Source: Chaunax sp. Z400
Lineage: Eukaryota > Chordata > Actinopteri > Lophiiformes > Chaunacidae
Length of the DNA: 64,000 nt
Assembly (NCBI GenBank): GCA_037577475.1
Contig: CM075186.1
Span: forward strand, 2,053,501 to 2,117,500
Direction of reading: 5' to 3'
A model generated the notes under the pieces. It was not told the DNA's origin. It saw only the letters and a program-made list of their open reading frames with translations, and did no database searches. This document shows, one piece after another, positions 50,741-62,060 of this stretch. Every line of letters starts with the position of its first letter. Within the stretch, counting starts at the first letter, position 1. The position numbers were made by a program, and so were the translations under genes.

Positions 50741-51500
50741 AAAAGTTATCAAATCAGTACATGCATAAAAGGATTTTAAAAAATGCAGAAAAAATACAAG
50801 GACATAAAAAGGACATAAAATCTGGTGCAAACACTAAACCTTATCATGTCTTCAGTGTGGTAAACTCTGGCCTTTTTTCTCCTCAGGAAATACCTTTATG
50901 GTGCAGAATTAAAGGCCTGCCTGACATACAAAACACTGACAGTCATGCCCACGAATGAAAACAAAGATAAATAGTGTGTCTGTGGCTGAGCAGAAGTCTC
51001 TCCTGAACAGTTTCACATCAAGTCGACAAAAGTGATTTGTCTGTGTCTGGAGCAGCCAGACAGGTGGGTGTTGAAGGCAAGAGAGAGATTCAATGTGGAG
51101 CCACTGTCAGTGGTCCACCAGTGTACTCCAGCCAGCAAGGGCAATAAGAGGCCTGACCACCTTTAAGGAATCAAAGTACGGGTTGTGGAGAGTTGACTGA
51201 TTAATAAGGTTAATAAGGTTTTAGGCATTGCAAACACAAATCCACAATTCTTTGCAGGTACATGGCAATCATGTGAAAACAAAACATGAAAAATACCTGC
51301 AGTCTCCTTCATAATTCTTCGATTATGTCTTCTGCACATGACTAACGTTTAAACCACAGACGGGGCAGGAAAAGCTGATAAATCAGCTGATATCAACCGG
51401 GCACCTCCTGTTGGAGGTTTTCAGGTCTCGTCCAAGTTTGGGTCAGTTAAGAACTTCCTGGAGGGATTACAAATGTCATCTACCCTGAGAACACCTCTGG
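50741..51500. other. Intergenic, nothing recognised
   Basis: Non-coding sequence between two repeats. No features were identified. Confidence 0.5.
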
Positions 51501-51978
51501 ATTTATGCTCTGTCTACGGACATAAATGATACGGCCGTCCGTAAACGGTCTACCCGTCAACGCCTTCCTACTTCCCGTACATCCTTTACATCCACATCAA
51601 CACAACCGCAGTGGGGCAGTGAAGTGTCAAAAGTTTCAACAACAACAAATATGGCGACGGTCGAAAGAGGTTGCGATGATGTACCTAGTAATAAATACAA
51701 AGCGGTAGAAGCAGAGGTAACGATGTACTCGGCGGTGGTCTGTGAGGCCAGGAGGTACATCGAGACTTGAGGACGGAGAGTTTTCTCACTTTTTCGCTTC
51801 ACTTTTTTTATTTCTTTGTTGTTTCCGTACACATTTGTCCTGCCTTGCTTGAATTACGCTTACACTGCCCCCAAACATTTACGGTGCGTTTCGCCCGTCT
51901 CGTCATATCCGTAAGCTCTCGAAAAGGTGCCCAAATACGTACGGAATAAACGCAGAAGACGTGGAACATAAGTGCATC
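51501..51978 (-). mobile_element. MITE-like element, copy C
   Basis: Its inverted sequence matches 61320-61690: tatgttccacgtcttctgcg against the right-hand block ctacgtcttctgcgttcatt, then gagcttacggat, aatgtttgggggcag, aattcaagcaaggca and gtgtacgg. It is rich in CpG and tacggata-like motifs. No transposase is present. Confidence 0.65.
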
Positions 51979-53599
51979 TGTATAGAAGTAGAGGGAGTGA
52001 CCCAGTGAGGCACCAGGTGTGGCATTTATGACATGTCATGTGTGCAACCCATAATCAAGAGTTCAGTCAGACAACATATTTGAGTTTGGCGTCTTGACTC
52101 CAACCTCATCACTCCCCGCAGATATGTTCATAGTGATATATTGGGGAGTGATGAGAAACTTCTTGAACCACAGGTGGATGCTGGGGGTTGAAAGTGCAGC
52201 AGAAGTATGTATGTGGAGCAACAGCTGCATTGACAGGCAGAGGGAGAGATGGGAAATTGTTGCAGCTTAAATAGAATAGATCCCACTGCATTGCAGCCAC
52301 AAGACATGCTGAATTTGGAGTAAATCGAAGACACACCTCACTGCTCCATAACAAGTTTGTATGCTGTCTATTTTTTATATTCCTGACCTTCATTGGGAGT
52401 TCACGTCTCATAGCTGGCATTCCAAGAAACGCAGGAAATCCTAACAGACGAAGAAAGAGACTAGGCAAACATCAACACAATGCAGTCAGTTCAGAAGCAC
52501 TCTTTAAAATTTGTAACAATACAAAAATGTAAACATCGCTGGGCGATTACAACATGGTTTGAAAGCTGATTGTCTGACTGTATTGAAATATGACTTGCTG
52601 ACTTGCTGTTTTCATTTTTGCTCATGAAGCCCTGCCCTGACCGACATCCTGTGAACCTGATAACCCGCTCCAGTAATCCTCGCTCTCCTAACCGCCGTGA
52701 TTTTGTCACTTGAACTTGCAGAGCCTCAAAGCCGTGCACGCGCACTCTGCAGAGGACGCGCCACTAACGACGATCACGCTCCTACACAGCTAATCTCATC
52801 ACCCTTGTCTCCATGCAGTAATGGGGTCAACAGGGTTGCGTTGCTGGAGCCGCTGTGGTGCGCGAGGATCAGAATGATAGTAAATTTCAGCGAGGCTTGG
52901 CAGAAACATGAGTTAATGTGAGAGGTGGTGTTCCTATTAATAGAGGCGATCAAGAGGCATAAGTGGACAGGATTTAGAGTGCGACATGTTGCTGGGAACA
53001 AGTTGTTTGTTTGTTCAGGATGACAGGTCTGCGCAGCTTGTGTTTAGGTCTGTCAAGTCTGGGGTTCTGCAGCAGTTTGTGCAACAGGTGCAATTTAAGA
53101 TATAGTAAGAGTTAGTCTGAGCGAGGGTTCAAGTCACCAGTAAAACATCTCTGAGGCTTACAAATGACTTTATTCCTCAATATGTTTGATTAAAATAATA
53201 ACTCTTATGTTAATAAATCATTAAAGTGCTCTCAGTGCATTAATCTTCATACACAGATTAGACCCAACAGAAAACGGAACACTTTTCATTGTCAAGGCTG
53301 AATTTTGCAAGGCTCACATTGACACTGGTGTTCAGGAGCCTTTCATCTCAAAAGTCAACCTTTATCACATGTGCATTAGCTCATGAGGTGACTTTGCATT
53401 ACCAAGAACTTACATTACCTTCACCAGGGATGCTACGTGTTCACCTGGGTCTGATGATGGGTATGACTAAGACTGAGCAAAAACTACTGCACAGATGTCC
53501 ATGAGACTTTGTGAAGTGATGGAGCGTCGGTCAGGGAAGAACCGGTTAAACTCTGACGACGATCCAGATAAAAGAGCAGATCCAGGAAGATGTTTTTGT
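51979..53599. other. Intergenic, nothing firm
   Basis: Non-coding. An imperfect inverted repeat (actccccgcagatat against atatattggggagt) lies at 52111-52150. A fragment of the 9345-9566 family may be present at 53459-53590 (gcaaaaactactgcacagat, gatccagataaaagagcaga). Confidence 0.4.
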
Positions 53600-54190
53600 T
53601 TAGACTTTTTAACATGTCTTATTTCTTGTACTTTGTTGTGTGTGGACCCCAGGAAGAGTATAGTTGCTACCTCTGACCTCAAAATGCATCATTCACACCT
53701 TTATTTTTTCCTGCCTTGACCTGGTTCAACTGGTCCAGAATTCAGCAGCTCGACTTTAAACTGGGAGAAAGTGAGGATCTCATATCGCTCCCATTTAGCC
53801 TCTGCATTGGCTGCCTGTCAAATATAGAACTGATTTTAAGGTTATTTTAATCACTTAGAAGGTGATTAGATCATCTAATCGGAACCTTCTGACCAAACTG
53901 CCATCAGATCAGCTGAGTCTGCTGACTGTTTTTAAAAAAATGTTAAAAATTTAACTTTTTGATAATTAGATTGGTTACTTTGGGTTCTGAATGCTTATTT
54001 GTATTTATGATGCACGTTTTAAATATTTTGACTGTTGTTGAAGTTGAGTTTTTATCTTGATGTGAATTTTTTAATTTAAAAATTTTTTTTTTGCTTTATA
54101 TAAATCATTTTTTGACTTATGTTTAGAGAGGTACATATAAATAATGTTTTACTTTGCTTTCCCTGAGTGGCAGCTAATTGGATCCAAATA
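53600..54190 (+). pseudogene. LINE (L2-like) reverse-transcriptase 3' remnant
   Basis: Plus-strand reading around 53710-53860 gives LVQLVQNSAARL, a stop, then HWLPVKYRTDFKVIL. The QNSAARL and LHWLPV motifs belong to the carboxyl end of L2/CR1-type LINE reverse transcriptases. Several stops break the frame. An AT-rich tail with gctttatataaatcattt follows, like a LINE 3' UTR. Confidence 0.65.
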
Positions 54191-55439
54191 AATAAACAAT
54201 AAACTTCCGCTGTTCACGCAGACAAAATGTGATCATATGACCTGCACCGTGAGGGAATCATGACTCCACAGTTTGAGATTGTGTAGCCATTGTTCTGCAG
54301 CATCACGCACACCATGACCCGGTTCCTCCACAGGAACACACGTTACCGGTCACGTCCCCTGATTACAGCATACTTGCAGTCCTGCCTTAAACGCACAGCG
54401 GAGTGAGCTGCGTTCGCCACGCAATCGTGCGGAGATATTTAGGACAGCGGATGAAACCAGGTGAGAAGCTTTCGCCGGGATGTGCGTAAATCCAGCCCTC
54501 ACGGCCGCCGTCACACCGCCTCGTACAACAAGGCAAGAGGTTGACTTTCTCGGCTGTTTGAGTTACGCGTTGACACGCACGCTCCTCCTGACGGAGCAGC
54601 TGAGAGAGTCTCAGTATGTCTCGGTTTCCTCCCGGTTTCCTCTCCTTGCCTGTTGCACCGCAGACAAGTAAGAAGCACATGGTGCGTAATTATGGTGAGT
54701 TCACTGCAACTTTTTCTTTGTCCTGCGACATTTTGAGTGTTATTCTGAAAATGCTTAATTAGAAATTGAAGTAGGTGTAAATGTTGCATAAGAGGACTAA
54801 TCTGTGGACAGGCTTATCTCCCTTGTGTGTAAATTCATTAATATTATCTTTATGTTTTTCTCTGGTGTCATAATTTTCAGTTAAAGGCCTGAAAGGAAAA
54901 TATTTTACCAAACTTAATTATGTGGATTTATTTCATTTTATACTGGTAATTCATACAATTTGCACAGGAGCTGTGGTGCCTCTCCTCTTTTTAGTTTATT
55001 TCCAGTATTTATACACAGAACCTGCTGTTGGTGTCCGATGTGTGATGGTTATGGTTCAGTTTAGTGCAAACCAGAGTATTTCTGTCCTGGATAATTACTG
55101 GAATAATTGTTCTTCTGTATTTCAGTTCAGTAATTTTGCAGAATGTTGATGCGGGTTAAAGACGTGTGTCAGAGGTGCAGCTTCAAGTCATTCAGCAAAC
55201 AGAAATTTAATTTAAATAAATGAGGCTATTAGGTCAGAACGATCTAAAGAGCAAGAACAAAAAGACCTATTTGAAAAGTCCATTCTGTTTAATTGTATAT
55301 CACAGTGAAAGCATCCAAAGTGTTGCACAAGATCACACAAATAAAACCAGGGGCCAGATTAAAATTAATTTAAACAAATAAAAACAGTTAAGGCATAAAA
55401 AAACACAGTAAGAATAAATTTAAAATAACAAACAGCTGA
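54191..55439. other. Intergenic, nothing recognised
   Basis: Mixed sequence. The stretch 54290-54670 is relatively GC-rich with CpGs but shows no convincing exon. The rest is AT-rich. Confidence 0.45.
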
Positions 55440-55760
55440 TCCTTACAGAAGAGATTTAGACAAATGAGGCAAATGATTTTGCAAAAGTGTACAGGGGTCG
55501 TCATGAAGAAAGAAAAGGTAAAAATGGGTCCAGACCAGGAAAAACCTTGTGAGAAAAGATGTGTTTTTAATCTGGATTTGGACCCTGTTAGTGACGATGA
55601 AGACCTGACCTGGACGGGGAGATCAGTCCAGAGTTTAGGGGCTGCTGTGAAAGCCTGTCGGCCTTAAGGCTCAAAGAAAAGCTGGTGGTCGGATGACCTG
55701 AGCAGGCGATGTGAAACATGAGGATGCAGCAGGTCGGGGATGCTCCATTCAAGCATTTGA
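55440..55760 (+). repeat. Teleost dispersed repeat fragment
   Basis: Blocks such as aaaagatgtgtttttaatct, ggatttggaccctgt, agtttaggggctgctgtgaa, agcctgtcggcctt and gatgacctgagcaggcgatg belong to a repeat type I associate with teleosts, with wording parallel to the 49887-50740 family. It is non-coding. Confidence 0.5.
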
Positions 55761-58700
55761 TAGAAACATTATATTTATTGACACGAGTTTCAGTTTTTTA
55801 CAGTAAAATATTTTCGAGAAGTTTAGAAAAGTAATTTATTTATGACAGATAACAATAAGCGTGTTGTTCCAGCCGTTCTGCAGCAGGCTAACTGTCGTCC
55901 TGCAGTGCAGGGAAGCAGGAACAGGTGAACGCTGTCAGGCATCTGAGCCAGACAAGCCAATAAACCAGCCTCAGGACACTGCTGACTGATGCAAAACTCG
56001 CCTTTAGCCCTCCCTCATTCCTCAACTGTGCTGCTGCACCGAAACTACATGTTTAAAACACACTTTGTCCCGTCGTGTTACAGAGTACGCTACATGTAAA
56101 ATGGCACTTTTCCTCTGCCCGGCTGTTCTTATTTGGCTTTTTCTTTGCATGCGGTTCCCCCCCCCCCTGCGACTTTGAAAATGTCTTTTTAAAGTAGTAC
56201 GTGTTTATATGTGGGACTGTGTTTGGGGCTTTTATGTGCATGACCTAATTCCACAGAAGCTGCAGTGATGGCTTGGCTGTGTGTGCGCATGATTTAAGTG
56301 TGCACACGTCGCTCCCCCACCCACCCACCCCCAAGCTTCCTTGTTAAAGCTGACAGAGAGCACACTAAGTTCATCTAAGGACATGGAAATGTTTTTCTTT
56401 CCAGTGTGAATCATTTTGGAAAAATGAGCCTCTTGGACTGAATTGCCCCAACAATTTGGCATGTTACTCCATTCTGCTTTATTGTCTATTTTGGCTGAAC
56501 CTGCAGTTCTTCATTTCACTGCCAAGAAAACTTCAGGTCCTATACAACAGGCAAAGCCAGTTTCTGAGTCAACCAAGACCTTTAAGCGAATAACATAAAT
56601 CTCTGCTCCCATGGCTTCCAGTTTAGCTGTCAGCTCCAGAGAGAAAAGAGCAAGTCATGTCTGTACTGTAAATCCAGCGCAGGGTCCCGACACCTGGAGC
56701 CAGAATAGTACGGGGGAAAATTACACTCCCCACTTTTAATGAAGGCATTTTAGAACGAGACCCTTCCTCGTTTTTTAAAAGTCGTTTTCTTCACCACGAG
56801 GTTATCTGCTTTTCACGCTCATGCAGTTCAGAGGACGAAACTCTGCAGTGCAGTGAAAAAAAAAAGTGTGAGTGGGAGCGGTTTTGGGATGTAGTCAAGG
56901 AGGAAGGGAGGGAGATGGGGGGGAGTTTTTAATTTTGCAGTCTGACAGCCCCCCCTTTATAATTCTACTGGTCCCCCCCCATCAGAGGGAGCAGAAATGG
57001 GGAGAGGGAGTGGCCTGTGTTGAGGTTTGGGTGAGCCAGGGGTGGGCTGTGGCAGCCGGCAGCTGGGCTCTCACTACCTACCTATATGTCCTCCACCTCC
57101 AGCCTGAGTGATGAAGGCTCAGGAGTGGCAGCCAGCCTAATTACAATGACTGATTGCACGTCCGTTGGCATTTATCAGACGGGGATTGTCGTGTGTGTGT
57201 GGAGGATATGAGGGGAAGGAGGAGGGCCATTTCTCATTGGCCTTCCCCTCTCTTTCTTTGTATAAGAACAGCCACAGATTTAACATCTGATTGGCTGGAG
57301 AGAAAAGAGATGTTTCATGATTTGGCGGCGGAGAAGCCAGAGACAGGTGATGTTGCTCTGACGGTGCGTCGTAAGCCTCTTCAATCTTTGGCACCAAAAT
57401 GTGGCCAAATCTTCAACCTGTTGACTTCTCGCTGTGCATCTGGAGTGTTTCCTTCATCTGTCCCACTGGCATTGGGAAAAAATAAATTTAAAAAAGCAAA
57501 AGGAGAGGTCCTGAATTGGCCATTTGTATGTCAGCGGAGCACTGAGTGGTGTGATGTGTGTGTTAAGTGGGAGCTGGCTTGAGTTTAGTCTGCCCTGCTT
57601 TGTCCAATGGCTTTGGCTTTTGTTCCTCCCAGTAATGAACTGTGGAAGCCTTGGCTTCTGCTGGAGTGTCTCATAGCAACTGCAAAAAGAGAGGCAGAGT
57701 TGGTTGGATGGAGAAAAGGCCAGGGGGAGATCATGTGTTTCTTTTCAAAAGGGCAGGACAGTCTAGACCATCGTTTGGGCATTTTTGTGAAGAGGAAATC
57801 GAACTGGAGGATTTTTTCTTACTCGGTGCATCAATATTTTTTCATTAATTTCAGATGACGCCGTGATGAGGCCCAGTCTTCTCTGCATTTTTACAAATAC
57901 CTGGACTTTCACATGTATCATTCAATAATGACAGAATGAGACCAGAGTGTTTAAAAACTAGAGTGGCACTCGGTAGAGTCCATACCTCCACCTTATCCAA
58001 AATGAAACTCATAACCCTGTACCTGTGATTCACAGGCAGACGACTCCCCATGAAAACATGTTTAAATGTGGTGGATCTGGATTTTTATTCGGGTCCACAT
58101 CAAGAGACAGACTCATGGGAAAGACCAACCTGTAAATGAAAGTCTCCTGCTCATCTGTTCCATCCATCAGCCTCACTGCTGACAGTAAATATATGGATGA
58201 GCATTTTTACCTCCATTAAGGAGTTTTTCATCAGTATCCATTTCTCTGTTGTTTTGTTTATTAGCAGGATTACGCAAAAACTACCGGACAAAATTTTCTA
58301 ACTTAGTGGAAGGATGGGGGCATCGGCGAGGACAAAATCCATTTAGCCTAATTGGAGTCTGGGGATAAAGGGGAGAATCCAGGACATTTTTTTTAACATT
58401 GCAAGATTACATTTTTCAACATTTTCCAGAAATATGCAAAAACTACTACTAAATTTTCTACAAAAAATTATGGTGGAGTGGGACAGGTGCAGGGTGGTAG
58501 GATAGAGGTGTGAGTGCCCCTCTCATTTACAATATGGACTTTACAAATACCTGCACATTTACTATTATTCGTGATAGTAAATGAAGTAATGACACCAGTA
58601 TTTAACACAGAATATCTCAATCAAAAGACCAAGTCGCTTGACATCATGGGAGTTCTTCATCTTTAAAAAAATCACCATAAAAGTCCCAGGCAGACTCGGG

Positions 58701-59459
58701 CACAAATGTTAAACAGACAAGGTTGTTCACGTTACGTTTTGTCACGTTGGTGGACTTCCTTCATCACTGACTGACTGGACACCAAAGAAATGCACCGTTA
58801 GCTTGAATAAAATTACAGATTCCTCTGGGTTTGAATGTTGTTGGAGATATTTGGCGTAATTTTTACGACAGAAGTCAACTTTTAGACAGTTTAATATAGA
58901 AATGCTACGTTTGTCTTTCAAAAAAGAAAATGCTTAGAGTCAGACAAGCTGGTCTAGAAAGGCTGAAGTCAGAGCCAAGCTTGGGGTTTGTGTTACGTTG
59001 TATACGTTTGGCTAGTTTTGGTTTCACATTGTGATTTTCTAAATGCACTGAAGAACTTTTCATGCCATACCTTCGTCCTGTCATCATCATCCCTGTGGGC
59101 TGCGTCTCCTTATACTTGATGATCGATTGTCCAGAATTCTGTCCAGGTCATCATAAAAAGGCAAATGATTCTTCTCATTTGTAGACACACCACTTTTATT
59201 GATGACATCATTCACTTTTACATACTGCTGCTACAGTTTCTTTACATTCTGGTGTGATTGTTCTCCCATCCTCTCGTTTCCTCTCTCTCATCCTCACAGA
59301 AAATAAATTCAAAGTTTCATTATTTTTTCCAGTTGACCGTATCACTATTAAATACCTCGTCACTTCCTCTCCCCGTGTGCTCATTTTTAACTTCCTCCGC
59401 TTGCTTTTCTTCTTCTTTCATTTATTGGCGTCACTATCCTGCTGTAACTTCCTGTAATT
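55761..59459. other. Intergenic, with one candidate regulatory block
   Basis: No gene is recognised. The interval 56870-57620 is repeat-free and carries CCAAT-type boxes (cattggcc, gattggctgg), tataag and an E2F-like tttggcgg close together near 57230-57330. A 142-codon frame there (57154-57582) has no known domain. At 58209-58440 a TIR-family element is listed separately. Confidence 0.4.
58209..58440 (+). mobile_element. TIR element of the 9345-9566 family, right end eroded
   Basis: The left end, acctccattaaggagttttt, and the blocks tattagcaggattacgcaaa, actaccggacaaaattttct and ggaaggatgggggcatcgg are shared with the copies at 47647 and 14518. The right terminus is not clear. Confidence 0.5.
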
Positions 59460-59461
59460 TG

Positions 59462-59690
59462 TCCGGAAGTCCGAACCATCCAAAAAAGTGTGTTCACACT
59501 GTAAACAAACCGAACCATGGTTCAGTTTGATCTGGACCGAGACCACCTCTTTTTATCGCACCAAAGACCGGGTGTTTTATCCAGACCTTGGTCCGGGGGA
59601 GGATTCACACCTGAAATTTTGGTCCGAATCAAACTTAAAAGTCCTAAAGTCCGGACCAAACGCGGTAGGTCTCCTCCCTACCTGCCTCAT
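59462..59690. mobile_element. Short MITE-like element
   Basis: Both ends are rich in inverted tccggac/gtccgaa motifs: gtccggaagtccgaacc on the left and agtccggaccaaacgcgg on the right. The interior has aaccatggttcagtttgatc. This matches a teleost MITE type related to ggttcagtttggtccgg. It is non-coding. Confidence 0.5.
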
Positions 59691-60739
59691 CCATTGACAT
59701 CTCTTTGGACGATTCATTTTCATGTTTGAGACAAAATGTAAAATAATAAATTAATCTTAACATTTCATTGTTTTAAAATGAAGCCACTGAAACCTTTCTG
59801 GGCCATTATACCCTTCACCCTCCACTGTGACTCATGTTTACTATGTGGTGATGGTGTTTGAGCCACCTGGAATATCCAGTATCACTGTTGATTACCTGAA
59901 ACTCTTTATCGCTCAGTGGTTGTATCAGCTCTCAGGTCAGCTGGCAACTTTCACCTGAATCTGTTTGTGTGTGTGTCTACGAGCACACACATTTGCATTT
60001 GTGTTTGACTTGTATGTGTGTGCACTTTCACACCAGGCTAGTTTTTTATTAACCGGCATCCAGTGCTGAAGCCTGGCCATGTTTGCCCTGTGACCCAGAC
60101 ACTACCTGTCTGCTGCCATGGTTACTGAGACGGAGCAGGTTTAGTGGCCTGACTCCAGGGATTACTTTCCCTGGTCTTAACAATCAGGCCTGTGCCCCGG
60201 TGGCTGTAAAATGGACCAAACCTGCACCCTAACAGTTAAGGGAGCTCCCCATTGTGCCCTGGTGGCTTTTAAAACTGTCCTAAGTGCTGTGTAAGGGATT
60301 AGACTTGTACAACGTAATTGCTATGGTGTCAGTGACTGTCCCTTTGTGATCTGGTTCACTTGTAGTGATTAGCTCTAGTAAATGAAAGCATTAACGGTGA
60401 GCACTGGACACAGGTCTGAAGAGCTTGAGCTGAACCAATGTCTTTGAATGAAGAGAAAACAAAGGCCCTGAACCAATCATTGTGAGTACTGTTTATATAG
60501 AGAGGGTGAACCCAGTAACCGGAACATTTCTTAGATATAATAGTCATGCAATACAGTTTGTGAAATCTAAAAAGTACACATTTGTACACAGTGAGTGTGT
60601 CAGGGAGTCAGTGGGTTTATCTCTTTGGTAATTCGTTGGTGTGCTGTTGAATTGGATGGAAAAAGAGGAAAAGAGGCACCATTCAATTCCGTATAATGCG
60701 CTGTGAAATGCTATTTAAGTACCTGCCTGGCACAGGAGT
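59691..60739. other. Intergenic, nothing recognised
   Basis: Non-coding. About 60040-60330 is repeat-free and relatively GC-rich. No exon or known element was found. Confidence 0.45.
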
Positions 60740-62060
60740 TACAAGGTCAAACTCAAAAGGATCAAAAACGAAACAAGTAAAACAAAGTAGAAATGGTCAA
60801 AATAGTAATAAAAAAAAAGCAAAAGATAGAGAGCAAATGGAATAGAAACATGTAGGCCTACTGTACACTTTGCAAAATGGGGCAGAATGACTTGACGGTT
60901 CTGTACATAAAACAAGTTGTAGGTTGATGAGTGCAACATATCAAGTATAGTGCAGAATTGTACAAAATGACTTGAAGGTACGGGGGCAGGAGCTACGTAC
61001 GCACTGTGACTGTTAAGCAATCGGATGGCCTGAGGGGAAAAAGCTTCTCCTCATCCTGTTGGCCCCCAAGGCAGCGGTAACATCTCCCTGAAGGCAGCAG
61101 AGAGAACAGCCTGTTGTTAGGGTGACTGCTCTCTCCAACAATCATCTTGACCTTTTAATCTGCAGTGCTTTTTTGTAAAGGTCCTGCCAAGCCCTCCACC
61201 CTCCTATAAGGGTCCAAGTAGTCCTATTCAGTGCTGCTCCCCATCCAGGAGATAATGCTCCGAGACGGAGCACTCTGTAATGTACAGGTGAAAAAAAATT
61301 CCTTAGCACTCCGAAGGCCCATTTATGTTCTATGATAACGACGCATATGGATACAGTTGGAGCCTTCTCTACGTCTTCTGCGTTCATTTCGTACGGATTT
61401 GGCCACGTTTTCAGAGAGCTTACGGATAAGACGTGACGGACTAAACGGAGCAATACCACCGTGAATGTTTGGGGGCAGCATACCAATAATTCAAGCAAGG
61501 CACAACAAATGTGTACGGACACAACGAACAAGAAAAAGGGGATGTGAAAAAGTCAGAAAACTCTTCGTTCTCAAGTCCCGATGAACCTAATGGCCTCACA
61601 GATCACCACCGATTACATTATTACCTACGCTTGTATTTAACCAACCATCGCCATATCTATTTGCGTTCGTAAACCGAGTATAAATGGGGGGGGGGCTAAA
61701 GTCTCTGAGGCATCTGAGGTGGTAGAGACACTGGTGAGTGTTGATGTGACTGGACTGTGTCAGGTCCTGATTGATGTGGACCCTGCCCACCCTTTCCACC
61801 TGGTTTCCAGTGATGTTGAGTGGGTGATAGTTCCTCTGCTGCCATCAGTTCTCAGTTTTACTGACATTCAGGATGAGGTTGTTATCCTGGCACCAGGGCT
61901 CCAGGTTGGTAAACCTCCATCAGGTAGGCCCTCTAATCATTACTGGAGATCAGGCCCAACAGAGCCGTGTCATCAGCAAACTTGACGATGATATTGGGAT
62001 CTGGAATGGCCACACACTCGTATGTATTTAGTGAATACAGCAGGGGTGACAGACACAGGT
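60740..62060 (-). pseudogene. LINE reverse-transcriptase fragment, split by a MITE
   Basis: The minus strand near 61960-61990 encodes KFADDTALLGLISSND, the FADD catalytic box of a LINE reverse transcriptase, followed by a stop. Further 3' come HQCLYHLRCLRDF-like and, after the inserted element, sequence corresponding to the thumb and C-terminal part (RRVEGLAGPLQKST-like, FSLLPSGRCYRCLG-like, RRSFFPSGHPIA-like in broken frames). A 3' UTR runs to about 60740. The frame is broken by stops and by the insertion at 61320-61690. It resembles the Rex1/L2/CR1 group of fish LINEs; clade is uncertain. Confidence 0.75.
61320..61690 (+). mobile_element. MITE-like element, copy D, inserted in a LINE
   Basis: The termini cccatttatg and ataaatgggg are inverted. 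The interior matches copy C at 51501-51978 in opposite orientation. It interrupts the LINE coding sequence, which continues on both sides, so it arrived after the LINE. Confidence 0.65.

Noticed and set aside
57154..57582. Plus-strand open frame of 142 codons
   Set aside because: No known domain. The interval looks more like unique non-coding DNA with promoter-like motifs.
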